A DNA stretch of 64,000 nucleotides. Origin: Neurospora crassa OR74A (Eukaryota > Ascomycota > Sordariomycetes > Sordariales > Sordariaceae). Positions 34,901 through 46,434 of this stretch are shown in pieces. The notes under the pieces were generated by a model that did not search any database, had not been told where the DNA came from, and saw only the letters and a program-made list of their open reading frames with translations. A program made the position numbers and the translations under genes. Position 1 is the stretch's first letter; each line of letters opens with the position of its first letter. The stretch is taken from the NCBI RefSeq assembly GCF_000182925.2, contig NC_026502.1, forward strand, positions 2,542,001-2,606,000, given 5' to 3'.

Positions 34901-37900
34901 CATTTTTTTTTTCCACTTCCATAACATAGTATCAAGTGGAATGCCTTTCTCCAAAGGCCCCGCTTCTACTACTGTGTTCCAGCACCAACGCTTATGGAGT
35001 TGAAGGCGTCCAGCAAAGGGTAAGGGAAGTTACCATAACCACATGATTGTGTGACGATGACACTTCTCATCCCGTGTTTTGTAGCAACACACAACCACAG
35101 GAGGTATCACGACCTCCGAGCTCGCCCGGCAAACCACGTCATGGACTTGTTTTTTTGGGAGACTGATCAGAGTCAAGAAGGATACCATTTCGATTGTCAA
35201 CATCCAGACTGATTTGAGTCACCTGTTTCAGTGGGCGTCAGCAGTTTCCAATGAGTGGGATTAGCTCTTTGGTGGTTGACTGCCCAAAGAGGAACATTTC
35301 ATTTCAACAAAGAGAAACTATGTACACCAAAGAAAACAGCACTGAGTGTCAGAAGCAGCCATTAACACCCCACTCTCACGGCGTCCAGTTAGAGTTAGCC
35401 CAAGATCCACACATCGTCAAGTGCATGCAAGGCATCCATGTTAGACTTTTAAACCCCTGCTCGGAAGGCTGGCAAGGAAGAGGAGAGGTCACGACGTCGT
35501 GCCCTCGGCAGGCCAATCATCAAGCTTGCTTTTCCAACACCCATCTCACAAGGGCCGATGTCGCCGGCAGGTACCTCATGGCGGAGAGCACTCAGTCAGG
35601 TCCCTGGACATCCTGGAGACTCTGTGCGCCGGCTCGGTCGAGAACGAAGCGCACGACAACGACAACTAACGCCCATACCAATAACATGTGATAGTCCTCA
35701 CAGTCACTCATGACAGAGGAGATTGTACTGATTCAGAGTCAATATGGGATCCTATTTTCATACGACACTTACGATCTCTCTACCTTACTCAGCCAGTCAA
35801 TCGGGCCATCACTATTCAGACAAAATCCCGTCTAGGCAATATTCCACGCGTTGGGGTTTGTCGGTGCTCTTGTGGTACGACTGTTGAACCCCCAGACCAT
35901 TCGAATCATCGGCGATGCGACAACGGCTCCCACCTACCCAGTAGCCAGTCGCCCGGAGTCAGACGGCCGTCTTGGCAGAATCCCAATGAGATCTCTTAGA
36001 AGCGTGCAACCGTTCAGAGAGCGAAGCAACGAAACGTCTTGAAGGAGAATTGGCCAATAGGAAAAACCAACGCGGTCGTAACAGCGTTGCAGAGTCACCC
36101 AAAAAGAAACCATGACCAGCCCTTGGCGGGAGATACGGAGTCAGTGTACACACATATGGTGATCCAAATTGTAAAAGAATCATCAGCACAAAACATCACG
36201 CCCCGCCAACCAAACCAAACACCGCGGGTTGAGCTCACCTCAGTCCTTATCAAAAGAAATCACTTGGTCTCCCAAGAAGGGCGACACGGGTACTTCTGAA
36301 TCGCCGAGATCCGCGCAGTCAACATTCTGCTGCACGAACAGGATATTCACTATGAGAAGCATGGGATCACTGCGCGAAGGCTAGTGAACAAACCAAAAAC
36401 TCGCTGGACCGCAACTATGCAAAACACCGCGCCGTCCTAAATTTCAAAAGTCTACTAGTCATATATGATCGATGAGATCGCGGGTCTCCGTCCACTTTCA
36501 CCCGCTCGAGTCGGGAGGGTCAACTGGCAGATAGCCCACTGCGACTACGTCACCCACTTTAATGAAAGGCCAGAGCACCTTGCGGTATATCGAGGACAAG
36601 CCGCCTCACACAGCATTTTTTTTACTCACAACAGGGCTTCAAATGTTGCAGTAAACAGTGATTCCGTTTCGTCGCTCCTCGCCCTCCCTGCCGCACATCC
36701 ACACGGGGCCAACATATGGAAGGAAAGTTTGTAAGGTGACGTCTGTGCATCGCTCCTTTCTGTAGTGTCAATGGGCATATTCAAAGGCGGGGGAGCAGCT
36801 GTTTTGGGGGGGGGGAGGGAGGGGGGTGTCAAAATGGGGCACCATTTACCCAGCGAAATCAGACAGGGGACCGTGGTATTTCATGGAAAAAAGAAAACCA
36901 AAAAAGAAAGGCCGTGAATAAAACCCGTGATGGTGTCCAACCGAAACGAGGGAAGTGGGGGTTACCTACGTACTCTTTTTCGCAGATGGCACTTGAACGC
37001 GGAAAGAAAGAAACCAGAGATGCATTGACTGAAAGACAACCGCCCGCGCCGGCTCATTCGAAGCAGACTACCTAAGCTAACAGTAGTAACCATTTCAAGT
37101 GGACGTATCGTACGTATCTGTTTCGAGGAATTCCCTTCTTCCTCTTTCGAACACCTGATTCCGGAAACTTGCTGCGCTCTGACGGGAATATTGGCAGAGT
37201 CATCATCGAGCTACGCAGCCTTGGCGTTTTCTCGACTTCACACCACCCTCACCACATTCAACAAGGAGTCGATTATGCAAAGACCGACCGACATCGGCAA
37301 CCTGCTACACAACGCCCCCGGACTTTGAGTTTTGAGGATGAACCAGCCGGAAGCGAGCCAATCCAATATCGATAAACTTGTATTCTATACAGCCTGATAA
37401 GCTCGACGCCCATTCGCAACACAGAGTAATGCCTTTCCCCCTCGTTTAGGGCATCACAAAAGACAAAGTAGCATGGCTAACAGGCGCGGGCATCCTCAAG
37501 GCATTTCTACACTACACTACTGTATAGCATCACAGACAATAACTACCCACTCTGCCCTTCGACAGTGTACACTCGCGAATGAGGTCGGAACAGAAGCATT
37601 AGTGCGAATAACTTTCAATGTGCTTCCGAAAACTCCCGATAATTCAAGCGCCCGAGCGAAGAAGTGGGGTGCGCTAGCTCCTCAGCTAGTGTAGGTCGGA
37701 TGTTAGACGTTCCCGCTCAGGAAAGGAAAAAAAAAAAATAGGATGGAAAGGCGCTAACATCTTGCACTACCACATACAAGCATTTTAACAGCATGCAGTA
37801 GTCTAGTGTAACATAGTAAAGACTGCGGTAGGGACAAGGGTCATAGACCAGTTCGCTTGAAGTCTCTCCGATTACCTCATGAAAACTAGTGTACTACTTT

Positions 37901-38987
37901 ACATACATACTATGTACACTAGATGGCCCTGTCCCGCCTGGAGCTGTTCTCTTTTTTTGTTCTTTGCTGTTTGCGATCTGTGTGGCTGGCTTTCCATGTC
38001 TGACCAGAGACGGCCACCGGACGAAACCAGGAGATCGGCGCAATAGCTTCCAGACTTTTGAGAGCTTCGTGACTTCTGGGTCGACAGCACCTGTTTATCT
38101 GATGAAATCCTACCTCTATGTAAGTGACTGTAGTTGGTGATGGTCAGCAACTTGCCGGGTATGAGTGTGTAGTGACCCCCCAAAAAAAAGCCCCGGTAAT
38201 AACGCCATGTGCAGAGTGGAATGAGCGATCTTGAAGCTGAGACGTTCGGACGTTTGGACATTTGCTTTCCAGCGATGGTAAAGGCTCCTGTGTGAACTGG
38301 TCAATGCAATCAGACCGAGTAAGTAAATAAGTGATAAGTGTACCTAGAGGTACCTAGAGGTAAGAATGATGAGTCCAGTTGTTCAGGTTCCATGAAATGC
38401 TACCTAACAAGATCACTTCTTAGGGCAGCAGCAGCAGCATGTGTACTTCTACATAGCCGCATCCGATCGTGGGGTAAAGCTCAGATGGGGTACCCTACGT
38501 ACTCACCTGTACACTACACGTACACTGCGCATACGTGCTGGGCACTATTGTACCGCTGCTGTACCTTTAAATACATAAGGACACGAAGGTTTGCTAGGGA
38601 TCTCATCCAAAACATGGACCGTACTCTGGAGAAGCTGAATTCACGACAATGCACTTTACCACCGCTTAGGTTGGTTAGACGTCAGATCGTAGTGTTCCAT
38701 ACAGAACCAGTAAATCCATTCATCCTGATCTATCATACCTTTGCCGTTTATCCACCGGCATTCATTGAACAACCACAGCATCATCATCACCGAACTTCCC
38801 CATCAACGCGCCCTGGATAGCCTCGGAACCTCACGTTAAACTTTTCGCCTACATATACACAGCTAAACCAGGCAAGACGTCGCGGTCCCAGTCGCAGCTC
38901 AAATTTTGCATGCGATACAATTAACGATCTTCCAACCAACAACTCGAGCAATCCTGCAACGGAAGGCTCGTTAACGACAGAGCCAGT
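32053..38987. other. Large gene-poor divergent interval
   Basis: Nearly 7 kb between the divergent GLT1 and APC15 genes. No frame longer than about 160 codons occurs, none resembles a protein family, and I found no chain of splice sites joining plausible exons. It contains a 49-T homopolymer (34852), G-rich purine tracts at 34120-34230 and 36800-36830, and the TACCTAGAGGTACCTAGAGG repeat at 38341. It could hold long promoters or noncoding transcripts. Confidence 0.6.
34852..34912 (+). repeat. Long poly-T tract
   Basis: Forty-nine consecutive T (34852-34900), then CA and ten more T. No target-site duplication or element body next to it was recognised. Confidence 0.95.
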
Positions 38988-40762
38988 ATGTTTTCCATCC
39001 TCCCTGACCTGGCCCCGCGCGATGTAAGTCTTGATACCTTATCTCTGTTCTGCTCTGCTCTACTCAGCCCTACCATTCCCACATCACACCTGACCCCTCC
39101 AATCCTACCTAGCACTCAATTTGCTTATCACTGCTAACGCCAGACAAACAGTCCCACTCCCTCTGGTACACCTCCTCTCGCAACCCTCTCGCATCCTCAA
39201 CCTCCAACCTCCTCTCAGCCTTCGACCCATCCTCCTCCTCCACTTCTCCAGAGGGTCTGATTACTACCAACTCACAAACCAGCAACGTTATCCCTGGGAC
39301 GACCACTGGCAGCAATCACGTCCACGGCCACAACAGCCGAAATGCCTCCCGCAACATTCAAGCCGCCATCATCGAGCGCTCCCTGCTCGGCCGCCTTCGC
39401 GCCGACGAGACGTACATGGAGCGCCGCAAAGCCAACGTGAGCAACCTGGGTAGTACCTGGCTGAAGCCACTTGGTGTGAGCAAGACGTTGTTCCAGATGC
39501 GCGAGGAGGAGCGCGAGAGGCAGGAGCACGAAGAGGCGATGCGGCGCGAGGAGATGCTGGCTGGGGAGCTGGCGGAGGCGGAAGCGGCTGCTGCTGCTGC
39601 TGCTGCTGCCGGTGGTGGTAACATCGGTGCTGTTGTTGGTGTTGGTGATGGGAATGGGACTACGGTGTTGGAGGAGGTTGCTGGCGTGGAAGGAAGGGAC
39701 GTGGGAAATACGAATAGAATTTCTGGTGGTGCTGATGATGGTGACATGGAACTGATGGGGGGTGATGATGACATGGATGAGATGGGAGGAAGGGATTTGG
39801 ACGAGGACATTCCGGATGCGGACGAGGGTGGGTTTGGATATGATGGGGCTAGCGATGATGACAACGAAGAAGACGAGCAAGAAGAGGAGGAGAATGATCA
39901 AGCAGAGGAAGAAGAAGAAGAAGCCACCACCGAACGAAACACCACCACCGGCGATCATGGGAACGACGACGAAGACACAGTCGAAGCCCCACAAGCAGCA
40001 TCAACAGCAACGGGCACCGGCTCCTCCATCCTCCATCCCCGCGGGCGCAACGACAACAGCAATATTCACCAGCAGCAACAGCAACAGCGCGAGCTAGCCA
40101 ACGTGCGTGCCAACGAAGAACGCATGCGCGAGATGATGGCCCGCGGTGGTCTCCGGCCCACGCACGTCAATCTAACCGATGGCGCCGCAGACGAAGACGA
40201 CGACGTTGACGAGGAAGACCAAGCTCACATGCTAGAGGAGGACGACATCATCGGCTCTCACAACAGCGGAGAATATGCGGACGAAGACAGAGGCATGACG
40301 GACGACAGTCTAGGCATGAACGCCAACCTAGATGACGACATTCCAGAGGCGGACGAGGAGCGTGCGCAAAGCGGTTTCTATGAGCATACCGATTCCGAGG
40401 CGGAGCTTCTTGACAGCAGTGATAACGAGGGAGGACAAGAGCAAGTCGGTACAGGTGCAGGCATCGGCATAAGCAGCAGTGGTAGCGGTGGTAATATGAG
40501 CGGCAGTCACAGACGCGCTCACCGGGTTAGCTACGGACCTGGTTCGGCAGCGGGATCAGCGCAGGGCCAGCATCGCCGCGTATCACTGCCAAGACAGCAG
40601 CAGCAGCAGCAGCAGCGGCTGTTGAGGACTAGTCTTGCGGGAAATGCCAGGCGGAGCACAATTGGAGCGCCAAGGAGCAGTCTGGATATCAGTGGGCTGT
40701 TGTCTGTTGATGAGAGTAGTCCCATGATGAGAAGCAGTCCAAGGGTGAGGAGGTTGCACTAG
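38988..40762 (+). CDS. APC15: Anaphase-promoting complex subunit 15 (Apc15/Mnd2)
   Basis: Subunit of the APC/C ubiquitin ligase that promotes turnover of the mitotic checkpoint complex. A 36-nt first exon (38988-39023, MFSILPDLAPRD) is joined by a 128-nt intron (GTAAGT..ACAG with GCTAAC) to 39152-40762; 548 residues. The family core is plain: LPDLAPRDSHSLWYTSSRNPLA at the start, then IERSLLGRLRADETYMERRKANVSNLGSTWLKPLGVSKTLFQMREEE (about 82-128). The long acidic tail contains two versions of the Apc15 acidic motif, DLDEDIPDADE and NLDDDIPEADE, plus an Ala run, Glu runs and a Gln run near the end. The protein is far longer than metazoan APC15 (about 120 residues) because of this tail. Only the part from residue 101 on has its own ATG, so the first exon is needed for the conserved start. 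Confidence 0.88.
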
Positions 40763-41470
40763 AATGAAGGTCCGCGGTGGTTCGGAAAGAGAAACAAGGG
40801 AGGATTAAAACTGAGGAGTTGTGGTAGGAACGGTCAGCAAGCATCATTCAATAACAGGTCGTTTGAGTCTGGCGCATGGAGTCTTGGGATCATGGCAGTA
40901 TGGGTAGCTACTTGGTGGCTTGGGAAGCAGGATTGAATAGATAATGTCCGTCAAAAGACAACTTTGATCTTCGTTACAGCAATGGTCTGGTCTATGCAGT
41001 GGTAGTCTACACGCAGTTCTGATTAACTGTCTGTTATACGCTCAATGATTATCCACTTCACGTTTGTGGGAGCCCATATATAGCTTCATGATTGATCAGT
41101 GGATTAAACCAGATAATTGAACCTCATTGGTTGGAGAACGGATTAAGAATGATTAAAATAATTAGGTACCACAAAAAAACCAAAAAAAACCGACTTCTGA
41201 TACTACCCGAACGACTTAACAAACGCGAACTCCCCGGCGCCAGCATGCAAAAACCAAGTCCGCCCGCAATCTACCAAGGGCAACCCATATCCATGCCTTT
41301 TCTATCCCACAAGGTAGTCAGCCACTTTGACCTAGAACCTTCCGTTTTCCTCATCATCCATTGGTATTACCCATCGTTAAAGCCATATATATACTATCCC
41401 ATCTTTCCTTTGCATATATATGGTCTCTTTTCTCGTTTCCATCATTCTTGAACATATCGCTTTGCCCCGC

Positions 41471-41504
<34 letters not shown>

Positions 41505-41603
41505 GACCACTCCGCCGACCAACATATCCCTCCATCTTTGTCTTTTTCTTTTCTTTCTTTTTCTCTCTTCCAAGTTCAGAAAAACCTTGACCTTGGAAGG
41601 ATA
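40763..41603. other. Convergent intergenic region
   Basis: 0.84 kb between the 3' ends of APC15 and BET1. AT-rich in 41080-41450, with a (GCA)n run of about ten units at 41471-41501. No gene. Confidence 0.6.
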
Positions 41604-42855
41604 CTAGAGATACCTCACGTAAAAAAAGAGGAACACCACGGCAGCGAAAAAGGCAAGCCACACCCTCCACCCGACATTGGTCTTCTGTGCCATGATGAGC
41701 ATTCGGTTCATGGTACCACGGAGTCGGAGGCGGGTTTGGTCGAAGGATTCGTTCATCTTCTCGGCGAGGGCGGAGGAGTCTCGAATTTCATCGCCGATGG
41801 CTATAGTCATCTGTTTGTGGGGGAGGGATGGGGTTAGTTGATGGGTGGCTTGCGAGAGAAGGAAGTGGGAGAGAGGGAGGAGAGCAGAAAGAGAGAACAA
41901 AAACATACATCCTTCAAAATCTTGACTTTACCCATTATCCCTTCCACCTGCTCATCATTCTGGCTCTCGAGTTCGTTGAGGACTGCGTCGCTGTACTGGC
42001 CCCTTGAATTTGGAGTAGCAGGCCTAAACCCGCCCCGTTCCATCCCCAGTGTTGACGAGCTGCCGTTATAACTCCCACCGCCACCATAGCCGCCCCCGTA
42101 CCCGTATCCGCCGCCACCGCCATACCTTGCTGGGCTGGCGTTGGCCGAGCGGCGCTCGGCTGCGCTGGAGCCAGAGTAGCCCTTGAAAAGGTCGCTGCGC
42201 GGGTCGCGCTGGTGTAGAGAGGAATGTGCAAATCTGTACTCCGGAGAAAAAGAAAAGCGGACTAATTGTTAGAAGGGTGTTGTCTTGTCTTGTTCGAAGG
42301 ATTAAGGGGTTGGTGGGATGGGGGTTGTGGTGGGTGGTCAAAGTCGAATCGAGGACGACCCGGGGGCATGGTGGATGGATCGAGTTGACGCTTTCGGTTT
42401 CGCTGTCATTCTCGCTCTCGTCGCCAGTGCTGCTGTGGTTGCGCCGCTGTTGCGACTGCATCACATCACGGTAGTGAACTCGTATCGTATCCTACCATGG
42501 CATGGTTGGAGGCGTGTTGGCGAGACTCTGAAACCAGAGCGATGACGTAGTTGAGGCCGTCGCGCCATGACCAGGGGGGGCAGGTCGAGAAATCGTGACT
42601 TGTCAAACCAACCACCATAACATCGATAGCTGCTGCCTTTGGTCCGCAGATATCTTCCGGTGGCAATATCGTACACCCGTTCACCGGAGCCGGGCAGCTC
42701 GGTCGGCCGCTCGCTTCATCGCGTGTCGGTCGTGGGTTTGGTCGAGTTGACAGGCCAAGTCGCATTTCGAAATGTGAAAGGTGGCATTTGCGTGTGGTGT
42801 GGTGCAATGCTAAGACGAACGTACAAGAGAATCGCACTCACCTGGAAGCCATCAT
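41604..42855 (-). CDS. BET1: Bet1, ER-Golgi Qc-SNARE
   Basis: SNARE for fusion of ER-derived COPII vesicles with the Golgi. Model: a 14-nt first exon (42855-42842, MMASR or MASR), a 608-nt intron, exon 42233-41909, a 98-nt intron, and exon 41810-41604; 181 residues. Joined exons give MASRFAHSSLHQRDPRSDLFKGY, a fitting Bet1 start. A Gly/Tyr-rich linker follows. The SNARE helix runs about 90-160 (NELESQNDEQVEGIMGKVKILKDMTIAIGDEIR.., the zero-layer Gln being among the first residues). One C-terminal membrane anchor (about WLAFFAAVVFLFFYVRYL) ends the chain, as expected of a tail-anchored SNARE. The first intron is unusually long for this genome, so the exon 1 assignment, though well framed (AG/A gives Arg), is the weaker part. 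Confidence 0.85.
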
Positions 42856-43426
42856 GGAGAGCAAATTTAGGTCGATCCGTCTTCGAGAATCCTGACAGGT
42901 AAATGCTAGCTAACTTGTAAGAGTGTGGGTAGGTATTAGAGATGATGAATTGGCAGGTTCCATAGAGGTAGCGTCGGGCGGGGGGTGTGCGGGTGGTGAA
43001 GAAAGAAAATAAAGTTGAATGCCCGTGGACCCTTGGCCGCCAGCGCCGGCAGATCCCCCTTTTTAGTTTGGGTGGTTGTTAGGCCTGTTCTGGCCAGATG
43101 TTACCTTGGTGCGCCGTCCATGTACATAAACTACAACGTCAGTCCGTGTCTGGGTGATACATATGTAATGGCTAAAAGGTACAATGTTGTTCGTGCCGCA
43201 TGATGCTGACAAGGACACGTTGATTGAACATCTGGGTTGGTGTCACGTCTTCCTCTCCGAGAGAACTTGACACTATTTTCCCCAATGTATCTGGTTTTAA
43301 TCATTCAATTTTTCTTTATGTCGGAGGGTTCATGTTCGGCGTTGTTCAAAGTCCCTCCGAGAGGTGCCCGTGTTGCTTCCACTGATATTGGCTAATTGGG
43401 CGTTCAGCGTCTCCATTCTTCCTCTA

Positions 43427-43428
<2 letters not shown>

Positions 43429-43457
<29 letters not shown>
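43429..43457 (+). repeat. Poly-T tract
   Basis: Twenty-nine consecutive T in the BET1 upstream region. Confidence 0.95.
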
Positions 43458-44302
43458 CTCTCTCAGCTTGTCGCGTCAGCAATAAGTTGATCCACGTTAG
43501 ATTGCGCAAGGCGCATAGACTCAAGTATGGACTTATTGAAGCGAATCTAAGCCCAAATCCGAGACTTTCAGAATCGTTGAAGCTTTCCAAGTCGAAGGCA
43601 TGCATTCTCACAGATGTTGGCGTCAAAGAAGCTGGTGTATGGTACTGCGTAGAATACCCGGTGGATCAGGCCAAGATCGCGAACCTTGTTGGTGGCTGGT
43701 GCGATGCTCCGGTTCCTGACGTCTGCTGTGTACTCCAGGAACAGGACCGATATCAAATCTCGATGGTCATAGCAACTCTAGAATTCGCCGGAATATTACC
43801 TTTTCATAGGTCAGCCGTAGACATATCACCCCCTTCAGGCTGCCTCGCGGTTAGTTTAGTGGCACCCCATCTCAACAGGCCAACTGCCCTTGAGCTGACA
43901 GGGGAATCATCCAATGTCTCCACTTATGGGGGTTAGGTTAGTGAAGACAAGCGATCAAGCGTATTCTGATACACCAACGTACGTAGTATGTTGATACTTT
44001 GAAATTGGCTGACAGAAGAGATCGGTCTACCTGAACTGATAAACGAATGATCACTTACACCCTTATCATGTATTGCCAAATTCTGATTGTGGGAACTCCC
44101 AACGCATTGAACCAAACAACCCCAGGCCTTATAGCTGACATTCACGTACATAAATAGGTCCAGCCAATCAGGCTTAGCAATCAGCCAAAAGACGGCTTAC
44201 ATCTCCAAGCTCGTGATCATCATAAAACTCAACCACTGGCAGCGAGCAAAGCGCAGAGCCAACGGGGAAACCCAGGAAGAAAGAAAACAAGAATCTGTTG
44301 TC

Positions 44303-44327
44303 ATTGTTGTTGTTGTTGTTGTTGTTG
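44303..44327 (+). repeat. TTG trinucleotide repeat
   Basis: About eight TTG units just downstream of the CHZ1 stop codon, probably in its 3' untranslated region. Confidence 0.9.
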
Positions 44328-44362
44328 TGAACCATCAAAGGAAATCAGAAGATAGCCTCGGA

Positions 44363-44888
44363 CTACTCCTCCATTTCCTCATCCTCGGGCACAAACTCCT
44401 CGTCGTCCTCCTCATCGTCCTCCTCGGCAGGCAAGTCCTGAGCGGCCTTGGCATAGTCGATCTCCTTCTGGCGAGTGCGGGGACCACTGATCACATTGCT
44501 GGGGTCGATCTCCTCGAGGTTGTCTTCCTCTGTTTTTGTTCATGTTAGTTCCTGTACGTAAGCTGTTGCTGCGCGATCGTCACCCGTGATTGGGCGTTGG
44601 CTGATGGATTTAAAGGCAATTAACGTACCAGCTTCGGGCTCCTGCAAACGGAAGGGTTAGCACGGACAATGCGAAGAAGAGTGTTTTGAGAAGCAAGTTT
44701 GATGCCTTCAGGATTTAGCTCACCTCAGTCTCATCCTCATCTTCATCATCCTCGTCGTCCTCTGCCTCACCCATGGGGTGGTCCTCGGACTCAGCGGCGG
44801 CCTTGCCCTTGCCCTTGCTTTCAAAGGGGGTGTTGGCCTCGGCGGTGCCCGCGAGGGTGGTGTCAGTGGTACCGTTCTCGGTGGACAT
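44363..44888 (-). CDS. CHZ1: Histone H2A.Z-specific chaperone Chz1
   Basis: Nuclear chaperone that binds H2A.Z-H2B dimers and delivers them to the SWR1 remodeller. Three exons: 44888-44724 (55 codons), a 13-nt micro-exon 44641-44629 (encoding EPEA plus one base), and 44529-44363; introns 82 and 99 nt. The product is 114 residues. The N-terminal half is Thr/Lys-rich, then highly acidic (EAEDDEDDEDEDETE). The conserved CHZ motif is EEIDPSNVISGPRTRQKEIDYAKAA (about 67-91), followed by another acidic tail ending EEMEE. Skipping the micro-exon would break the frame (165 plus 167 nt), so it must be included. The length agrees with small fungal Chz1 proteins. Confidence 0.92.
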
Positions 44889-45727
44889 TTTCGAGATGGA
44901 TTAAGTAGCAAAAATGGTGATTATTGTCTTTCTTTGCGCGTTGGCGATGGCAGATGGATCCGATCAACAGATTCCAAAAAATGGTTATTAGTTCTTGTTA
45001 ATGAGGCTGAACGCGACCAAAAGTTGGGTTTGTCAAGAGAGAGTTCCTTTCGCTTGAGAGGTGAAGTCAAGTGGGGGGGAGAAAAGTTCCGAGATGTGAT
45101 GTTGGGAGTTGGTGGTGACTTCCAAGGTGAAGTTGAACTGTATGGTCCGTTGAGAGAGCGACGAGGGCAGGCGCGCGCAGGGCAATGACATGGGAGCAGC
45201 GAACAGCTTCCAAGTACCCACTTTCCAATTATGAGGCGGGCAGCTAGCTTTTGGATCCACTTGCCATCTGGCAGTGGGGCAGTGTGCTAGCCGCGCTAAA
45301 CTGTATTGATAAGTATCGCCACTAGCAGACAGCTGTTGACCACGATGCAAGGGTACCTCTAGGGGCCGTGCAGCAGGCAGCTAGCAGGGCTCCTTGCTTC
45401 GGCACGCAGCGTCCCCGTCCAACCTGCCAGACACTGACGCAAGGGACAGAGGAGTCACCAGCTGGAAGCTCGGTGATGAGGAACGCGACTGAATCGGAAG
45501 TCTCCCTGTACTACCTCTACAGTACAAACGGCCCGGTTATGAGAAGAGTACCTAAGTAGGTAAGGTAAGGGTTTCAAACACGACAGGACGGCGAGGAGCA
45601 CTGCGAGAAAAATGGCAATCAATACAACCAAAACGCGCGAAACGAACATCCTCACCCAAGAGATGAAATGCATAGCAAAGCTCTGTACAATGCTTGACCA
45701 GGGAAGGAAAACAATGTGGCCAGTCTA
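44889..45727. other. CHZ1 promoter and EMC10 3' flank
   Basis: 0.84 kb between tandem minus-strand genes. Contains GGTACCTCTAGG (45352) and a TACCTAAGTAGGTA block (45549) of the dispersed motif family. No gene. Confidence 0.6.
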
Positions 45728-46434
45728 TTACTTCCCATCGCCTCCGCCTCCCAGGGAGAGGACCATAACAATGGCAATAACCCACCAGTACCTGTAGTGC
45801 AGCAAACCAGCTCGTCAGCAATCAAAGCCCTCATCTCAGTGGTATCAGAACGTGGGAAGGGAAGGAATTCAATATACTTTTGTAAAAGTGTCTTCTCCTG
45901 CGGCACCACCTGTTTGCCCTCTGGCGACAGCACGACCGGCTTGTTCAACTCCGGCTGCTTGCCCTGCGCTGTGCGGACCACCACCGCTTGCGGCCCAAAG
46001 TCCCTTGTCTGTCCGGCATCGATCCTGATGCCCTTGAACGCGACGCCCAAGACGTGCTGGTTGTCATAGCTACCCTCGGTATTGCTCTCGTCCACTGATA
46101 GCACGATATGTGGCGCGTACCCCTTGCCGAAGTTTTCTGCCGATATGACCGACGTAGACGACACCCACTTGTTTTCCGCCTTGTCGTACACGCCGATACG
46201 TAGGAGCTCGTGGCCTCGCAAGTCGTCGAGGATCTCAGGCGCTTCGTAGGCAGACACCACCGGTGCTACCGCGCTGCTTGGGTCTTGTGCGGTGTCGTAA
46301 CTGACTTCGGCGAGGAAAGATGGCACAGAGGAGGAGCTGACGGGCTGGATATAGATTGGAACGGTGATGACCTGAGCCGTTGCGGCCGTTGCGGCGACCA
46401 AGAGCGCCGACGCAAGCGACGCGAGAAGCCTCAT
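45728..46434 (-). CDS. EMC10: ER membrane protein complex subunit 10
   Basis: Lumenal subunit of the EMC insertase, which places tail-anchored and multipass proteins in the ER membrane. Two exons, 46434-45878 and 45791-45728, with an 86-nt intron (GTATAT..ACAG, branch GCTGAC); 206 residues. Residues 1-20 are a signal peptide. The lumenal beta-sandwich shows ITVPIYIQP, LRGHELLRIGVYD, GYAPHIVLSVDE and VLGVAFKGIRI. Splicing after LLQK yields KYWWVIAIVMVLSLGGGGDGK, a C-terminal membrane helix with the short Gly-rich tail usual for EMC10; without it the frame runs into an unrelated tail. The gene sits 1.06 kb downstream of preg on the same strand. Confidence 0.85.

Larger units (their letters stand above)
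42856..44362. other. Intergenic region upstream of BET1
   Basis: 1.5 kb with the BET1 promoter and the CHZ1 3' flank. Holds a 29-T run (43429-43457) and a TTG repeat (44303-44327). The 190-codon plus-strand frame over the T run reads as poly-Phe followed by non-family sequence and is not called. Confidence 0.6.

Noticed and set aside
39272-39994. 240-codon minus-strand frame with hydrophobic start
   Set aside because: Antisense to the APC15 acidic tail; the hydrophobic runs are complements of Glu/Asp codons.
43364-43936. 190-codon plus-strand frame
   Set aside because: Created by the 29-T tract (poly-Phe); the remainder resembles no protein and has no upstream gene signals.
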